From: Bacteroidota bacterium
GTDB lineage: Bacteria > Bacteroidota > Bacteroidia > Bacteroidales > JACABE01
Direction of reading: 5' to 3'
Length of the DNA stretch: 64,000 nucleotides
Assembly (NCBI GenBank): GCA_026391675.1
Contig: JAPLDQ010000035.1
Location: forward strand, 124,001-188,000
Of the stretch, positions 51,547 through 59,875 are shown one piece after another. The notes under the pieces are model-generated. The model worked only from the letters and a program-made list of their open reading frames with translations, was not told where the DNA came from and did not search any database. How positions within the stretch are numbered: position 1 is the first letter of the stretch; every line of letters starts with the position of its first letter. The translations under genes and the position numbers were made by a program.

Positions 51547-54500
51547 CTATTTTTTACGGTATACCAACCGCATTAGGCTGGGATAAACAATCAGCAACAA
51601 AGGCATTGCCATTACAAAACCACCAATAACAGCAATGGCTAATGGTTGATGCAGTTGTGCTCCTGTACCAATGCCCAGGGCAATGGGCATTAATGCAATA
51701 ATGGCTCCCAAAGCTGTCATCAGCTTGGGCCGTAAACGGGTAGAGATGGCATAAACAATGGCTTCGTCAGTTGTGCTTGTTTTTAAAGTAGATTTAAACT
51801 GCTGGAAGGTAAAAATGGCATTCTCACTGATAATACCTATAATCATGATGATGCCGGTATAACTTCCAACATTCAGGGCTGTGCCGGTAATATAAAGAGC
51901 AATTAAACTTCCGGATATACCCAGCGCTGAAATAAAAATAATCAGCAGAGCAATTTTTAAATCCCTGAACAAAAACAGCATTACCGCAAAAACAAGCAAT
52001 GCAGCCGTCAGCAATATCAGGATTAATTCATGGAAGGATTTAGTCTGTTCTTCAAAAGCTCCACCGTAATTTACATGATAGCCCTGAGGAAAATGAATTT
52101 TTGCATTAATTTCATGCTGAATATCCTTCATAACACTTCCCAAATCCCTGTTGTCAAGCCGGGCTGTAATGGCTATCATGCTTTTAAGGTTTTCCCTTTC
52201 AATTTCGGCACTACCGGCATCAATAACAATATTTGCCAGTTGGGCAATAGGCTGCAATTTCCCGTTGGGCAGGAAAATAGATCCCTGCTTTATTTTATCA
52301 AGGCTGGTGTTGGCAGCATTGGGATATATCATCCTGATGGCTGTAAGCTGTTCCTTTTCATAAATCTGCCCTATGATATTGCCTTCCAGCTGGGTTTGCA
52401 ACTGATTTTGAAAATCAGTTATGGTAATACCGAATTGTGCCAGTTTTTGATAATCAGGCTCAAAACTAACGGAAGGACCGGCAATGGTAATGCCATTAAA
52501 GATATCAGCTACACCTTCCACTTTAGCTATATGTTGTGCAATTTCTTTAGCAAGTTGCTGCAGTATTTTCTGGTTATCGCCATATACTTTTATCTCAACA
52601 GGCTGAGTTGAACTCATTAAATCACCCAGCATATCGCCAATTACCTGACCGAAATCAATCTTTAATGCCGGTTGTGAATTATTGATTTTATTCCGGAGTT
52701 CAGCAATTACATCATTGGTTGAACGTTTCCGGTTTTTCTTCAGTTGAATCAGATAATCGCCATAATTGGGTTCTGTTATAAAAAATCCCATTTGTGTTCC
52801 CGTTCTCCGCGAATAGGTTTCAATCTCAGGTATCGAAGGAAATATTTTTTCAACCTGATTCAGTATATTGTTGGTTTCCTGTAACGATGTCCCGGGTGGT
52901 GAAGTATAATCCAGCACTATGCTGCCCTCGTCCATTTCGGGCAGGAAACCGGTTTCCAACCTTTGCGATATAAATATAATGGATAAAATAAGACAGAGTA
53001 TAAACGATAAACTAAGAACAGGTCTGTTGATAAAAAAAGAAATCCATTTCCCTTTTTTGATATGTAAATCCGGTTCAATTGCTTTAACCTTGTTTTTACT
53101 GCCCGATAATAAAAGATAAACTACAGGTAAACCTATCCATGTTACAAAAAAAGAACATACCAGCGTTATAATCATGGTATCGGTAAGTATTTTAAAATAG
53201 GCACCGGCAACGTCGCTCAACAATACAAAGGGGAAAAATATTACAATGGTACTGGCCGATGAACCAACCATAGCCGGAAATAAAAAGTTAATGGATTTCG
53301 ATAGCAGCTCTTTGGTGGGCGTTTCGGGATGCTCTTCATGCGTACGATGGATTTGCTCAACAACCACAATGGCATCATCAATAATTAATCCGATGGAAGC
53401 TGCTATGGCACCTATCGTCATAATATTAAAATTATAACCGAATAAATACAATACTATCGTTGTGAGCGACAAAGTAAGCGGTATGGTAATCAGAATTACA
53501 GCACTTGATTTGAAGGAACGCAGGAATATTACTGCAACTACAATTGCAAGCAGCAATCCTATCAATAAACTATCGCGGACACTTTTAATGGATTCATTTA
53601 CAAAATCAGCCTGTTTATAATATGGTGCAAGCGATACACCTTTAGTCAATATAGTATTATTCAGCTCTTTGATTTTCTTTTCAACACCATTGGTAATGGT
53701 AATTAAATTGGCATTGGGTTGTTTGATAACGGCAAGCAAAACAGCATTCTTTCCATTGGCATTCACCCGGATATATTCAGTTTGTTCCGCTATTTTAATG
53801 TTGGCAACATCAGACAGTTGTAATATCCTTTTCCCGTCGTTACTGATGATTAAATTCTGTAAATCTGCGAGTTTCTGAACACTTGCATCTGTAACCGTTA
53901 AATACAAACGCTTATAATCCGTCAGATAGCCGTTGCTGTTGATAAAATTGGTCTGATTCAGGGCTTTTGTAATTATTTCAGGTGTAATGCCCAGGGCATT
54001 CATTCTGTCAGGCAGGAGTTCAATCTGGTATTCTTTCGTTTTCCCGCCAATTACCCTGACTTCCGAAACGCCTTCAACTTGCGAAAGATAGGGTTTTACA
54101 ATATAGTTAGCAATCTGATTGAGCTCAATATTACTTTTATGCTGACCGTCTATAACATAACCGATAACAGGAAGTATGGACGGATTCATTTTTTCGATAG
54201 AGATTTCTGTAGTAACAGGTAAATCATTTTTTACCTGACTGATATAGGATTCAATTTGTTGCTTGCTTAAATCAATATCGCCCTTCCAATCCATATATAC
54301 CGAAATCTCACAACTACCGCGGCTGGTTTTGCTCCGGATGGCTTTTAACCCGGGAACCCGTTTAATAGCATTTTCCAATGGTTTTGTAACGGTAATCATC
54401 ATTTTATTAACCGGTTGCAATCCATTATCAGCTATGATTTTAATTTTCGGGAAAGTAAGTTCAGGGAAAAGGGAAGATTCAGTCTTCTGATAACTGAAAA

Positions 54501-54570
54501 CTCCGGCTGCTAAAATTATAAGCAGTACAAAGGCTAAAGGAATTTTATAGTTTACAAAAAAGTTCTTCAT
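51547..54570 (-). CDS. RND efflux transporter, inner-membrane pump
   Basis: The 1007-residue protein has the AcrB/CusA-family layout: two six-helix halves each with a large periplasmic loop. The proton-relay pair Asp398-Asp399 lies in IGLIIDDAIVVVE, and GRRTGT-type loop residues and the repeated SLQETNNILNQ are visible. The start ATG overlaps the stop of the adaptor gene (ATGA), so it is translationally coupled. The substrate is unclear: the sequence resembles both hydrophobic-drug and heavy-metal pumps. The operon order is tolC-mfp-rnd. Confidence 0.95.
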   Translation of the reverse strand: MKNFFVNYKIPLAFVLLIILAAGVFSYQKTESSLFPELTFPKIKIIADNGLQPVNKMMITVTKPLENAIKRVPGLKAIRSKTSRGSCEISVYMDWKGDIDLSKQQIESYISQVKNDLPVTTEISIEKMNPSILPVIGYVIDGQHKSNIELNQIANYIVKPYLSQVEGVSEVRVIGGKTKEYQIELLPDRMNALGITPEIITKALNQTNFINSNGYLTDYKRLYLTVTDASVQKLADLQNLIISNDGKRILQLSDVANIKIAEQTEYIRVNANGKNAVLLAVIKQPNANLITITNGVEKKIKELNNTILTKGVSLAPYYKQADFVNESIKSVRDSLLIGLLLAIVVAVIFLRSFKSSAVILITIPLTLSLTTIVLYLFGYNFNIMTIGAIAASIGLIIDDAIVVVEQIHRTHEEHPETPTKELLSKSINFLFPAMVGSSASTIVIFFPFVLLSDVAGAYFKILTDTMIITLVCSFFVTWIGLPVVYLLLSGSKNKVKAIEPDLHIKKGKWISFFINRPVLSLSFILCLILSIIFISQRLETGFLPEMDEGSIVLDYTSPPGTSLQETNNILNQVEKIFPSIPEIETYSRRTGTQMGFFITEPNYGDYLIQLKKNRKRSTNDVIAELRNKINNSQPALKIDFGQVIGDMLGDLMSSTQPVEIKVYGDNQKILQQLAKEIAQHIAKVEGVADIFNGITIAGPSVSFEPDYQKLAQFGITITDFQNQLQTQLEGNIIGQIYEKEQLTAIRMIYPNAANTSLDKIKQGSIFLPNGKLQPIAQLANIVIDAGSAEIERENLKSMIAITARLDNRDLGSVMKDIQHEINAKIHFPQGYHVNYGGAFEEQTKSFHELILILLTAALLVFAVMLFLFRDLKIALLIIFISALGISGSLIALYITGTALNVGSYTGIIMIIGIISENAIFTFQQFKSTLKTSTTDEAIVYAISTRLRPKLMTALGAIIALMPIALGIGTGAQLHQPLAIAVIGGFVMAMPLLLIVYPSLMRLVYRKK

Positions 54571-55490
54571 TTTTTAATTTGAATTATTTTCACAAATGCA
54601 GTATCTGATAAACCATAATTACCATTGCTGATTATCCGGTCATCCTTATTAAACTGTGGTGAAATTATCTCTGTCTGAGCATCCGTTGTTATTCCTTTTA
54701 TAATTGGAATCTTTATTGCCATTGAATCATTTATAAGTTTCATTACCCAGAAATTTTCCATCGTTTCATCAGTTAACACAGCTTTTTTATCAACCACCTG
54801 TGCATTTTTTTTCGTGTTTTTAGGCATTAAAACTGTTGCCAGCAGATTTTCCGGAATTGATTTACCGGTTTGTATTTTGATTATATAATTTTGAGTTTGT
54901 GATGCAGCATCCACTGTAGAAAGTTTAGAAACTATTGTACCGGGAACATACGTAGAATCGGGTAAAAGTAAATTGTATACTGATCCTGTCCTAACATATT
55001 TGTTTAATTCAAAAGGAACGCTTAATAGGAATACCAGACTGTTTTGTTCTGCGACAATACAAAGTTGTTCTCCATCGGCAACATAATCATTGGCCTGTTT
55101 TGTTACTTCGGTTATAATTCCGGAAGTAGGTGCTGTAATCTTCATTTCTCCGTTAAAATAGAAATTTCCATCCTTTTTAGCTGAATTTCCCAAAGCATTA
55201 GCTTCTTTAGTTTTAAGGATAAACAGAAGTTTTCCTGTTTCTACATAATCGCCAATGCTTATGAATGTTTTCTCAATATATCCGTTAATATTTGATTTTA
55301 CGTAATTTTTCTTTTGAAAGCTTGATACGGCATTTAAGTTAATATATTCACTTATCGAAGTAGTTTGAATAGTAGTTATCTCAACCGGAGTGGTAGTCTG
55401 CATTTCTTTTTCTTCATTTCTGCTATTGTTTTTGCAATTGGAAAACAACAGGGGAAATGAAATTATTAATATAAAAATCAGATATTTCAT
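54567..55490 (-). CDS. RND efflux periplasmic adaptor (membrane fusion protein) lipoprotein
   Basis: The 307-residue protein has a probable lipoprotein signal (LIFILIISFPLLFSNCKNN). The adaptor motifs are lipoyl-like INGYIEKTFISIGDYVETGKLLF and APTSGIITEVTKQANDYVADGEQL. The alpha-hairpin is very short, giving a smaller protein than the usual 370-400 residues. It joins the TolC gate to the pump. It overlaps both neighbours by 4 bp (ATGA). Confidence 0.9.
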   Translation of the reverse strand: MKYLIFILIISFPLLFSNCKNNSRNEEKEMQTTTPVEITTIQTTSISEYINLNAVSSFQKKNYVKSNINGYIEKTFISIGDYVETGKLLFILKTKEANALGNSAKKDGNFYFNGEMKITAPTSGIITEVTKQANDYVADGEQLCIVAEQNSLVFLLSVPFELNKYVRTGSVYNLLLPDSTYVPGTIVSKLSTVDAASQTQNYIIKIQTGKSIPENLLATVLMPKNTKKNAQVVDKKAVLTDETMENFWVMKLINDSMAIKIPIIKGITTDAQTEIISPQFNKDDRIISNGNYGLSDTAFVKIIQIKK

Positions 55491-56722
55491 TTTAAATAAT
55501 TTATAAGATTAATGATTTGCAAACGCATCATTTCTGTTTGTGTAAGCGTGCTGTTTGTGGCAGTATAATTATTTACTGCCGAAATAAAATCCATCATTCT
55601 AACCAATCCTTTTTCAATTTCAATTTTGTACAAGTCAATTAATTTTTGCTGCTCAATAAGCTGGCTCTTTACTTCATCAATAACATCATCTGTAAGTTTC
55701 AATTGCTCGGTAAGCTGATTGTATTGTTGATTGTATTGTTTTTTATAAAATTCCTGATAATTTAAACGGGTATTTTCGGCTAACATAATTTTATTGTATT
55801 GCTTTTTACGCTGCATACCGTCGTAGATAGGCAGGGCAAAATTTAAACCAATGCTGTTTCCAAAGTTATTTGGAATATTGCCGGGAGTTATAGCATTAAA
55901 CCCTATGTCAGCAAAAGCATTTATTTTAGGATGATAATTTATATCAATCAAAGCCCTGTTGTTACTGTTTTTTAAGCTGTCAATCCTGTAAAGCATCATT
56001 TGAGGTGAATTTTCCAAACTATAGTAATTTTGTAACCTTATATCAGGATTTTTTAATTCAACAGTATTAGAAGCTTCTGAAATACCACAAATATAATTCA
56101 GTACAGCCAGTTCATTCTGATACTGAAGATTGTTTTGTTTGATAATAATTTTCTGATTATTAATCGAAATCAACAGATTCTGATAATCAATCTGCAGATA
56201 AATACCCTTTTCAACCAGTGGTTTAAACATGGCAAATTCTTCCTGTAATAGTTTCAGTAGGTTACTGTTAAACTGAAGCTGTTTATAATCAGCATAAGCA
56301 GTAAGATATTGTGCTGTAATACTTTTCTTCAGATCAATTTCATTAATCTTATGGTTTTGTTGTAAAGATTCATTGGAAAGGCTAATATTCCTGTATTCAC
56401 TTTTTTTATTTTTCCTGTTAAACAAAGCCTGATTGGCTGTTAATAAAGCTGAATAATTTCCGCCATTTGTAATGGCATTGTCATAACCCCAGTTTTTGCC
56501 ATTTGGTGTATACATTGCCTGTGAGGTAAGATTTATCTGAGGTTTGTTTGCTGCTGAAATTATCGAACTATCTATAGTATTTGAAATAATCTGATTATTT
56601 AAATCCTTAAGAAGCGGACTGTTTTGTAATCCTGCAGATAAGTAAAATTCGAGTGATTGTGCTTTTGAAAAACCAGCAAATAATATAAAAAGCAGTAAAA
56701 CTATATAGCTACGTTTATGCAT
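55487..56722 (-). CDS. TolC family outer-membrane efflux protein
   Basis: The 411-residue protein has a signal peptide (LFILFAGFSKAQ) and two long alpha-hairpin repeats (ISNTIDSSIISAANKPQINL ... LKKSITAQYLTAYADYKQL; NKIMLAENTRLNYQEFYKKQYNQ) typical of TolC/OEP. It forms the outer-membrane exit channel for the downstream adaptor and pump. Overlaps the adaptor gene by 4 bp. It follows the YncE-like gene by 53 bp and is probably in one operon with it. Confidence 0.93.
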   Translation of the reverse strand: MHKRSYIVLLLFILFAGFSKAQSLEFYLSAGLQNSPLLKDLNNQIISNTIDSSIISAANKPQINLTSQAMYTPNGKNWGYDNAITNGGNYSALLTANQALFNRKNKKSEYRNISLSNESLQQNHKINEIDLKKSITAQYLTAYADYKQLQFNSNLLKLLQEEFAMFKPLVEKGIYLQIDYQNLLISINNQKIIIKQNNLQYQNELAVLNYICGISEASNTVELKNPDIRLQNYYSLENSPQMMLYRIDSLKNSNNRALIDINYHPKINAFADIGFNAITPGNIPNNFGNSIGLNFALPIYDGMQRKKQYNKIMLAENTRLNYQEFYKKQYNQQYNQLTEQLKLTDDVIDEVKSQLIEQQKLIDLYKIEIEKGLVRMMDFISAVNNYTATNSTLTQTEMMRLQIINLINYLK

Positions 56723-56775
56723 TGAATTTTAATAAATAATTAAATGAATAAGATGTTAATCAGCAATATCGCGAT

Positions 56776-57807
56776 TTATTTAATGTCAATATCTAAAATT
56801 ACAAAACTTCCGGGTTTTACACCTGCTCTTGGCTTTGGATTTTCAGTTGTTGGTTCCGGTACAGGATTAAATTCTGCAGTAGGTAAATATAAATGTTGTG
56901 TTTTAGTATTAATAGCAATTGTTCTTGCCCCTTTTTGTGTAATTATAGTTTCAGTCACCACAAATTTATCTTTGTTTTCTTCTTTCACAACCGTTATTGT
57001 GCCATCACCATTTGAACTGTATGCCTGTTTTTTTACAGGGTCAAATGCTACACCATCAGTTCTGTCACCAATGGGTAGATTGGTAATTTGTTTTCCTGTT
57101 TCAGCATCAGTAACCACCATCATTTTATTTCCACAAACCGAAAACAAACGATGATTTTCATTATCCAGCGCTAAACCGCTGGGTTCGTCACCGGGTGCAA
57201 TCGACCAATGTTTTTCTACTTTTAATGTATTAACATTGATTACATTAATCATATTTTTGTCTTCAATGTTTACAAAAATACGTCCTTTTAAATCCGTAAC
57301 TGCGAATTCAGGTTTTCCATCCAGGGCAATTGTAGCTTTCACAAGATTTGTTTTAGCATCAATTACCGTTGTATTGGCTGTTCTACCATTGAAAGTAAAT
57401 ACAAGATGAGAAAACGGATCATACAAAATTGCATCGGGATTTTTACCGGTCACTTGAATTTTTGTCAATACTTTCAGTGTTTTTAATTCAAATACAGTAA
57501 CAGAAGAATCTCTGCCACTGCTGATGAATCCTTTATTCAGGTCTTTTGCAATAGCAATGCCATGTACCCCATTTAAACCGGAAATTGTACCCAAAAGCTT
57601 GCCATCTTTTAAATCCATAATCTGGACTATATTCCCATGGGAAATATAAGCAGCATTTTCAGTTTCATCAATGGCAAGATAATCCCATGATGCATCACCA
57701 TCCAGATGAAAACGATTTACTATTTTATGTATTGAAGCTTTATCCTGTGCATTTATTGAAGCAGCTGAACAAATTAGCAGGACTGCCAAAAAGATTATTT
57801 TTTTCAT
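56776..57807 (-). CDS. YncE-like seven-bladed beta-propeller protein
   Basis: The start is placed at ATG 57807 (MKKIIFLAVLLICSAASINAQ, 343 residues); the longer frame to 57828 would spoil the signal peptide. The rest is YVTN/YncE-type blades (NVIQIMDLKDGKLLGTISG, KGFISSGRDSSVTVFELKTL, VFTFNGRTANTTVIDAKTNLVKATI, FSVCGNKMMVVTDAETGKQI). It is periplasmic and found beside efflux systems in many Bacteroidota, possibly as a sensor or partner. Ligand unknown. Confidence 0.88.
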   Translation of the reverse strand: MKKIIFLAVLLICSAASINAQDKASIHKIVNRFHLDGDASWDYLAIDETENAAYISHGNIVQIMDLKDGKLLGTISGLNGVHGIAIAKDLNKGFISSGRDSSVTVFELKTLKVLTKIQVTGKNPDAILYDPFSHLVFTFNGRTANTTVIDAKTNLVKATIALDGKPEFAVTDLKGRIFVNIEDKNMINVINVNTLKVEKHWSIAPGDEPSGLALDNENHRLFSVCGNKMMVVTDAETGKQITNLPIGDRTDGVAFDPVKKQAYSSNGDGTITVVKEENKDKFVVTETIITQKGARTIAINTKTQHLYLPTAEFNPVPEPTTENPKPRAGVKPGSFVILDIDIK

Positions 57808-57914
57808 TTTTAAAATATTTAATAACAAAATATAATTCGAAAAACGAAAAGTACTTATCTTAAAAACGGATAGTACAATTTTTTACAAATTTAAATAAAA
57901 TTTAAATACATATT

Positions 57915-57950
57915 AAAGGGCTGCCTTATTATTAAGACAGCCCTTTGTTT
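57915..57950 (+). terminator. hairpin overlapping the methylase stop
   Basis: AAGGGCTGCC pairs (one G-T) with GACAGCCCTT and is followed on the plus strand by TTTGTTTTTT. The stop codon of the minus-strand methylase (57932) is inside the stem-loop. The T-run points to the plus strand, where there is no gene, so the hairpin may instead mark a junction. Confidence 0.5.
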
Positions 57951-58678
57951 TTTAGAGTATAAACGCCTCTTAACCATTTATTCTTTTTAGTATATTTGGT
58001 TAATATGTCAGTGGGGAAAGAGCTTAATAAAAACAATCCTTTTATCTCAGACAGGCAATCCAGCAGGTTATTATAATCAAGCTCACTGTAGCCACCATAA
58101 TGCCCACAATCGGTATTTATATAAGGTGGATCAATATAATGAAAAGTTGCGCCACTATCAGTAGCTTTTATAACTCTTAATGCATCTCTGCAGAAGATTG
58201 ATGTTGTTTCAAGTCGTTTAACATATACTTCATTAAACATCTCTTTTTTAGTTTGCCATTGCTTTGCAACATTCCTATCCTTAGAAAGCTTCCAACTACC
58301 TCCTAATACTGAAAACATACTTTGATGACTTAAAACATAAACAGCCCAGGCACGCATTACCTTATCCGGATCAGTATGATTTAAATAAATATCCTTTGCC
58401 TGCTTATGCTGAAATTCTGAATGTAGCGTACAATCCACTTCATCTTTTAAAGCTTCAAACTCTCTTTTAATTACCCTGTAAAAGTTAACCACTTCTCCTG
58501 ATACATCATTTATAAACTCTATTGGTGATGGTTCTTTTGCAAAAAATATAGCACCGCCACCAAAAAATGGTTCATTGTATATTTTATGCTCAGGTAAAAT
58601 TGGTAAGATATTCTTAACCATTAATTGTTTGCCACCGTAATATGTTAATGGTGGCTTCATTTTCATTTGTTTTGTCAT
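57932..58678 (-). CDS. D12-class N6-adenine DNA methyltransferase (Dam-like)
   Basis: The frame extends to 58723, but I place the start at ATG 58678 (MTKQMKMKPPLTYYGGKQLM, 248 residues), because the D12 domain starts there. Motif I-like FFGGGAIFF (about residue 38), catalytic motif DPPYINTD (Asp183-Tyr186), and the C-terminal SSFPTDIL... helix are present. It methylates adenine in a short site, which is not predictable. No restriction gene accompanies it. It closes the phage-like block, and phages often carry such solitary Dam homologues to evade host restriction. Confidence 0.9.
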   Translation of the reverse strand: MTKQMKMKPPLTYYGGKQLMVKNILPILPEHKIYNEPFFGGGAIFFAKEPSPIEFINDVSGEVVNFYRVIKREFEALKDEVDCTLHSEFQHKQAKDIYLNHTDPDKVMRAWAVYVLSHQSMFSVLGGSWKLSKDRNVAKQWQTKKEMFNEVYVKRLETTSIFCRDALRVIKATDSGATFHYIDPPYINTDCGHYGGYSELDYNNLLDCLSEIKGLFLLSSFPTDILTKYTKKNKWLRGVYTLKNKGLS

Positions 58679-58743
58679 TTTTATTATATTATTTGAATTA
58701 TTTGTATTTTTGCAGTCTACCACTTAAATTTGTTCTGATAAAA

Positions 58744-58797
58744 AAGGTGATAACGCACCACAAAGGCTTTGCCTCTGCTTTGGTGCGTTATCACCTT
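58744..58797 (-). terminator. 17-bp perfect hairpin, late-operon terminator
   Basis: AAGGTGATAACGCACCA (58744-58760) and TGGTGCGTTATCACCTT (58781-58797) are perfectly complementary. Inside the loop GGC/GCC forms a small extra helix. On the minus strand the stem is followed by TTTTTT (A-run at 58741-58745), so it ends the transcript coming from the LamG gene. Confidence 0.85.
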
Positions 58798-58799
58798 AA

Positions 58800-58829
58800 T
58801 ACGTCAGTGATGTGGTAGTTGCTGACGTA
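58800..58829. repeat. second hairpin of the block
   Basis: TACGTCAG (58800-58807) and CTGACGTA (58822-58829), loop of 14 nt. It shares its last two bases with the third hairpin. Confidence 0.8.
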
Positions 58830-58858
58830 AAGTAGGGGTTTTAATTAACCCTACTTTA
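58828..58858. repeat. third hairpin of the block
   Basis: TAAAGTAGGG (58828-58837) and CCCTACTTTA (58849-58858), loop of 11 nt. It lies 74 bp after the LamG gene stop on the minus-strand transcript. Confidence 0.8.
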
Positions 58859-58931
58859 TAGTATTATTTAGTTTAATATTTCTACAAATTAAATTCAATT
58901 ACATTTGTTTTTAAAGGACACAAATCAAGAT

Positions 58932-59618
58932 TTAAAGTATCCCAAACCTACCTTTTGCATTGCTGTAATATTTCTTTACTTTAGCAGCGTCCCAGGCTAC
59001 ATTTTCAATAATTACTTCATCAATATTCCCATTAAATTTAGAAGTACTTCCTCCGCCATAATATTCGCCCACTTCAATCCCATTACTACCTGATGACCCG
59101 TTCCCCGATGCTGTTCTTTCGCTTATATAAACACCATTAACATATAAAGTTAAAATTGTAGATGAGGCATTATAAGTTAATATTAAATTATCAAATTTTG
59201 TAGAAGAAATCGTAAAAGTATAACCTATTGATTGGTCTGCAACACCGATTTTAACTCTATCTATATAAATATTCATTACACCTGCGTCGTTTGAAAATCC
59301 AATTGTATATCCAACCTTACTTGTAGCTGAATTTAGGTCTATAATTCCCCCATATTTATTTAATGCAATACTATTGGTTTTTTTTACCCATATTGATATA
59401 GTTACACTTCCTCCGTCTATACCTAAATTATTCGCTAAAGATAAGTTTCCTGTAGTCATTCCAGCTCCCTGACTAAATTTACCATTTGCCAAAGAATAAG
59501 TAATTCCTGTTCCTGATAAATTTTTACCATTACCACTAGCATCATTTGCATTTCCGTTTAAATGATAAAGCCCTTTTGTTATGCCTGATCCCGCCCCAAT
59601 ATATTCACCTAAACTCAT
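58932..59618 (-). CDS. LamG/concanavalin-like phage protein
   Basis: The 228-residue protein starts MSLGEYIGAGSGITKGLYHL and has LNGNANDASGNGKNLSGTGI and GNIDEVIIENVAWDAAKVKKY, the start and end of a LamG/concanavalin-A-like sandwich, as in phage and secreted glycan-binding proteins. It has no signal sequence, which fits a phage structural or fibre-tip protein. It is last in the minus-strand tail block before the terminator. Confidence 0.8.
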   Translation of the reverse strand: MSLGEYIGAGSGITKGLYHLNGNANDASGNGKNLSGTGITYSLANGKFSQGAGMTTGNLSLANNLGIDGGSVTISIWVKKTNSIALNKYGGIIDLNSATSKVGYTIGFSNDAGVMNIYIDRVKIGVADQSIGYTFTISSTKFDNLILTYNASSTILTLYVNGVYISERTASGNGSSGSNGIEVGEYYGGGSTSKFNGNIDEVIIENVAWDAAKVKKYYSNAKGRFGIL

Positions 59619-59622
59619 AATC

Positions 59623-59871
59623 TTAATTTATTGCACTGGTTCTATCAATACTTCTTATTTTTGTGAGCATAGCTTCATTAATAGCAATCTCAGCATCTAT
59701 ATCAGCAATCGCTTCAGCTTTACGTTGGTTCAAACTTTCAATAGTTGCTAAAATATTATTCTCAGAAGCCTCCTGAATTACTTTCTTTTCAACAAATTCA
59801 GAGTTTTCAATAGTAATTATAACGTCTTTCACGTTAGTATAATCGCCTTCTTTAATTAAAATTGTTTCCAT
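59623..59871 (-). CDS. small coiled-coil protein of the phage tail block
   Basis: The 82-residue protein has an N-terminal beta segment (TILIKEGDYTNVKDVIITIEN) and a C-terminal coiled coil (NILATIESLNQRKAEAIADI). It starts 4 bp after the fibre gene stop and ends 4 bp before the LamG start, so it is tightly packed in the tail operon. It may be an assembly or trimerisation factor for the fibre. No family recognised. Confidence 0.6.
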   Translation of the reverse strand: METILIKEGDYTNVKDVIITIENSEFVEKKVIQEASENNILATIESLNQRKAEAIADIDAEIAINEAMLTKIRSIDRTSAIN

Positions 59872-59875
59872 TTTA

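Noticed and set aside
52030..52611. 193-codon plus-strand ORF inside the RND pump gene
   Set aside because: It is a shadow of a long, conserved minus-strand gene; no motif or start signal.
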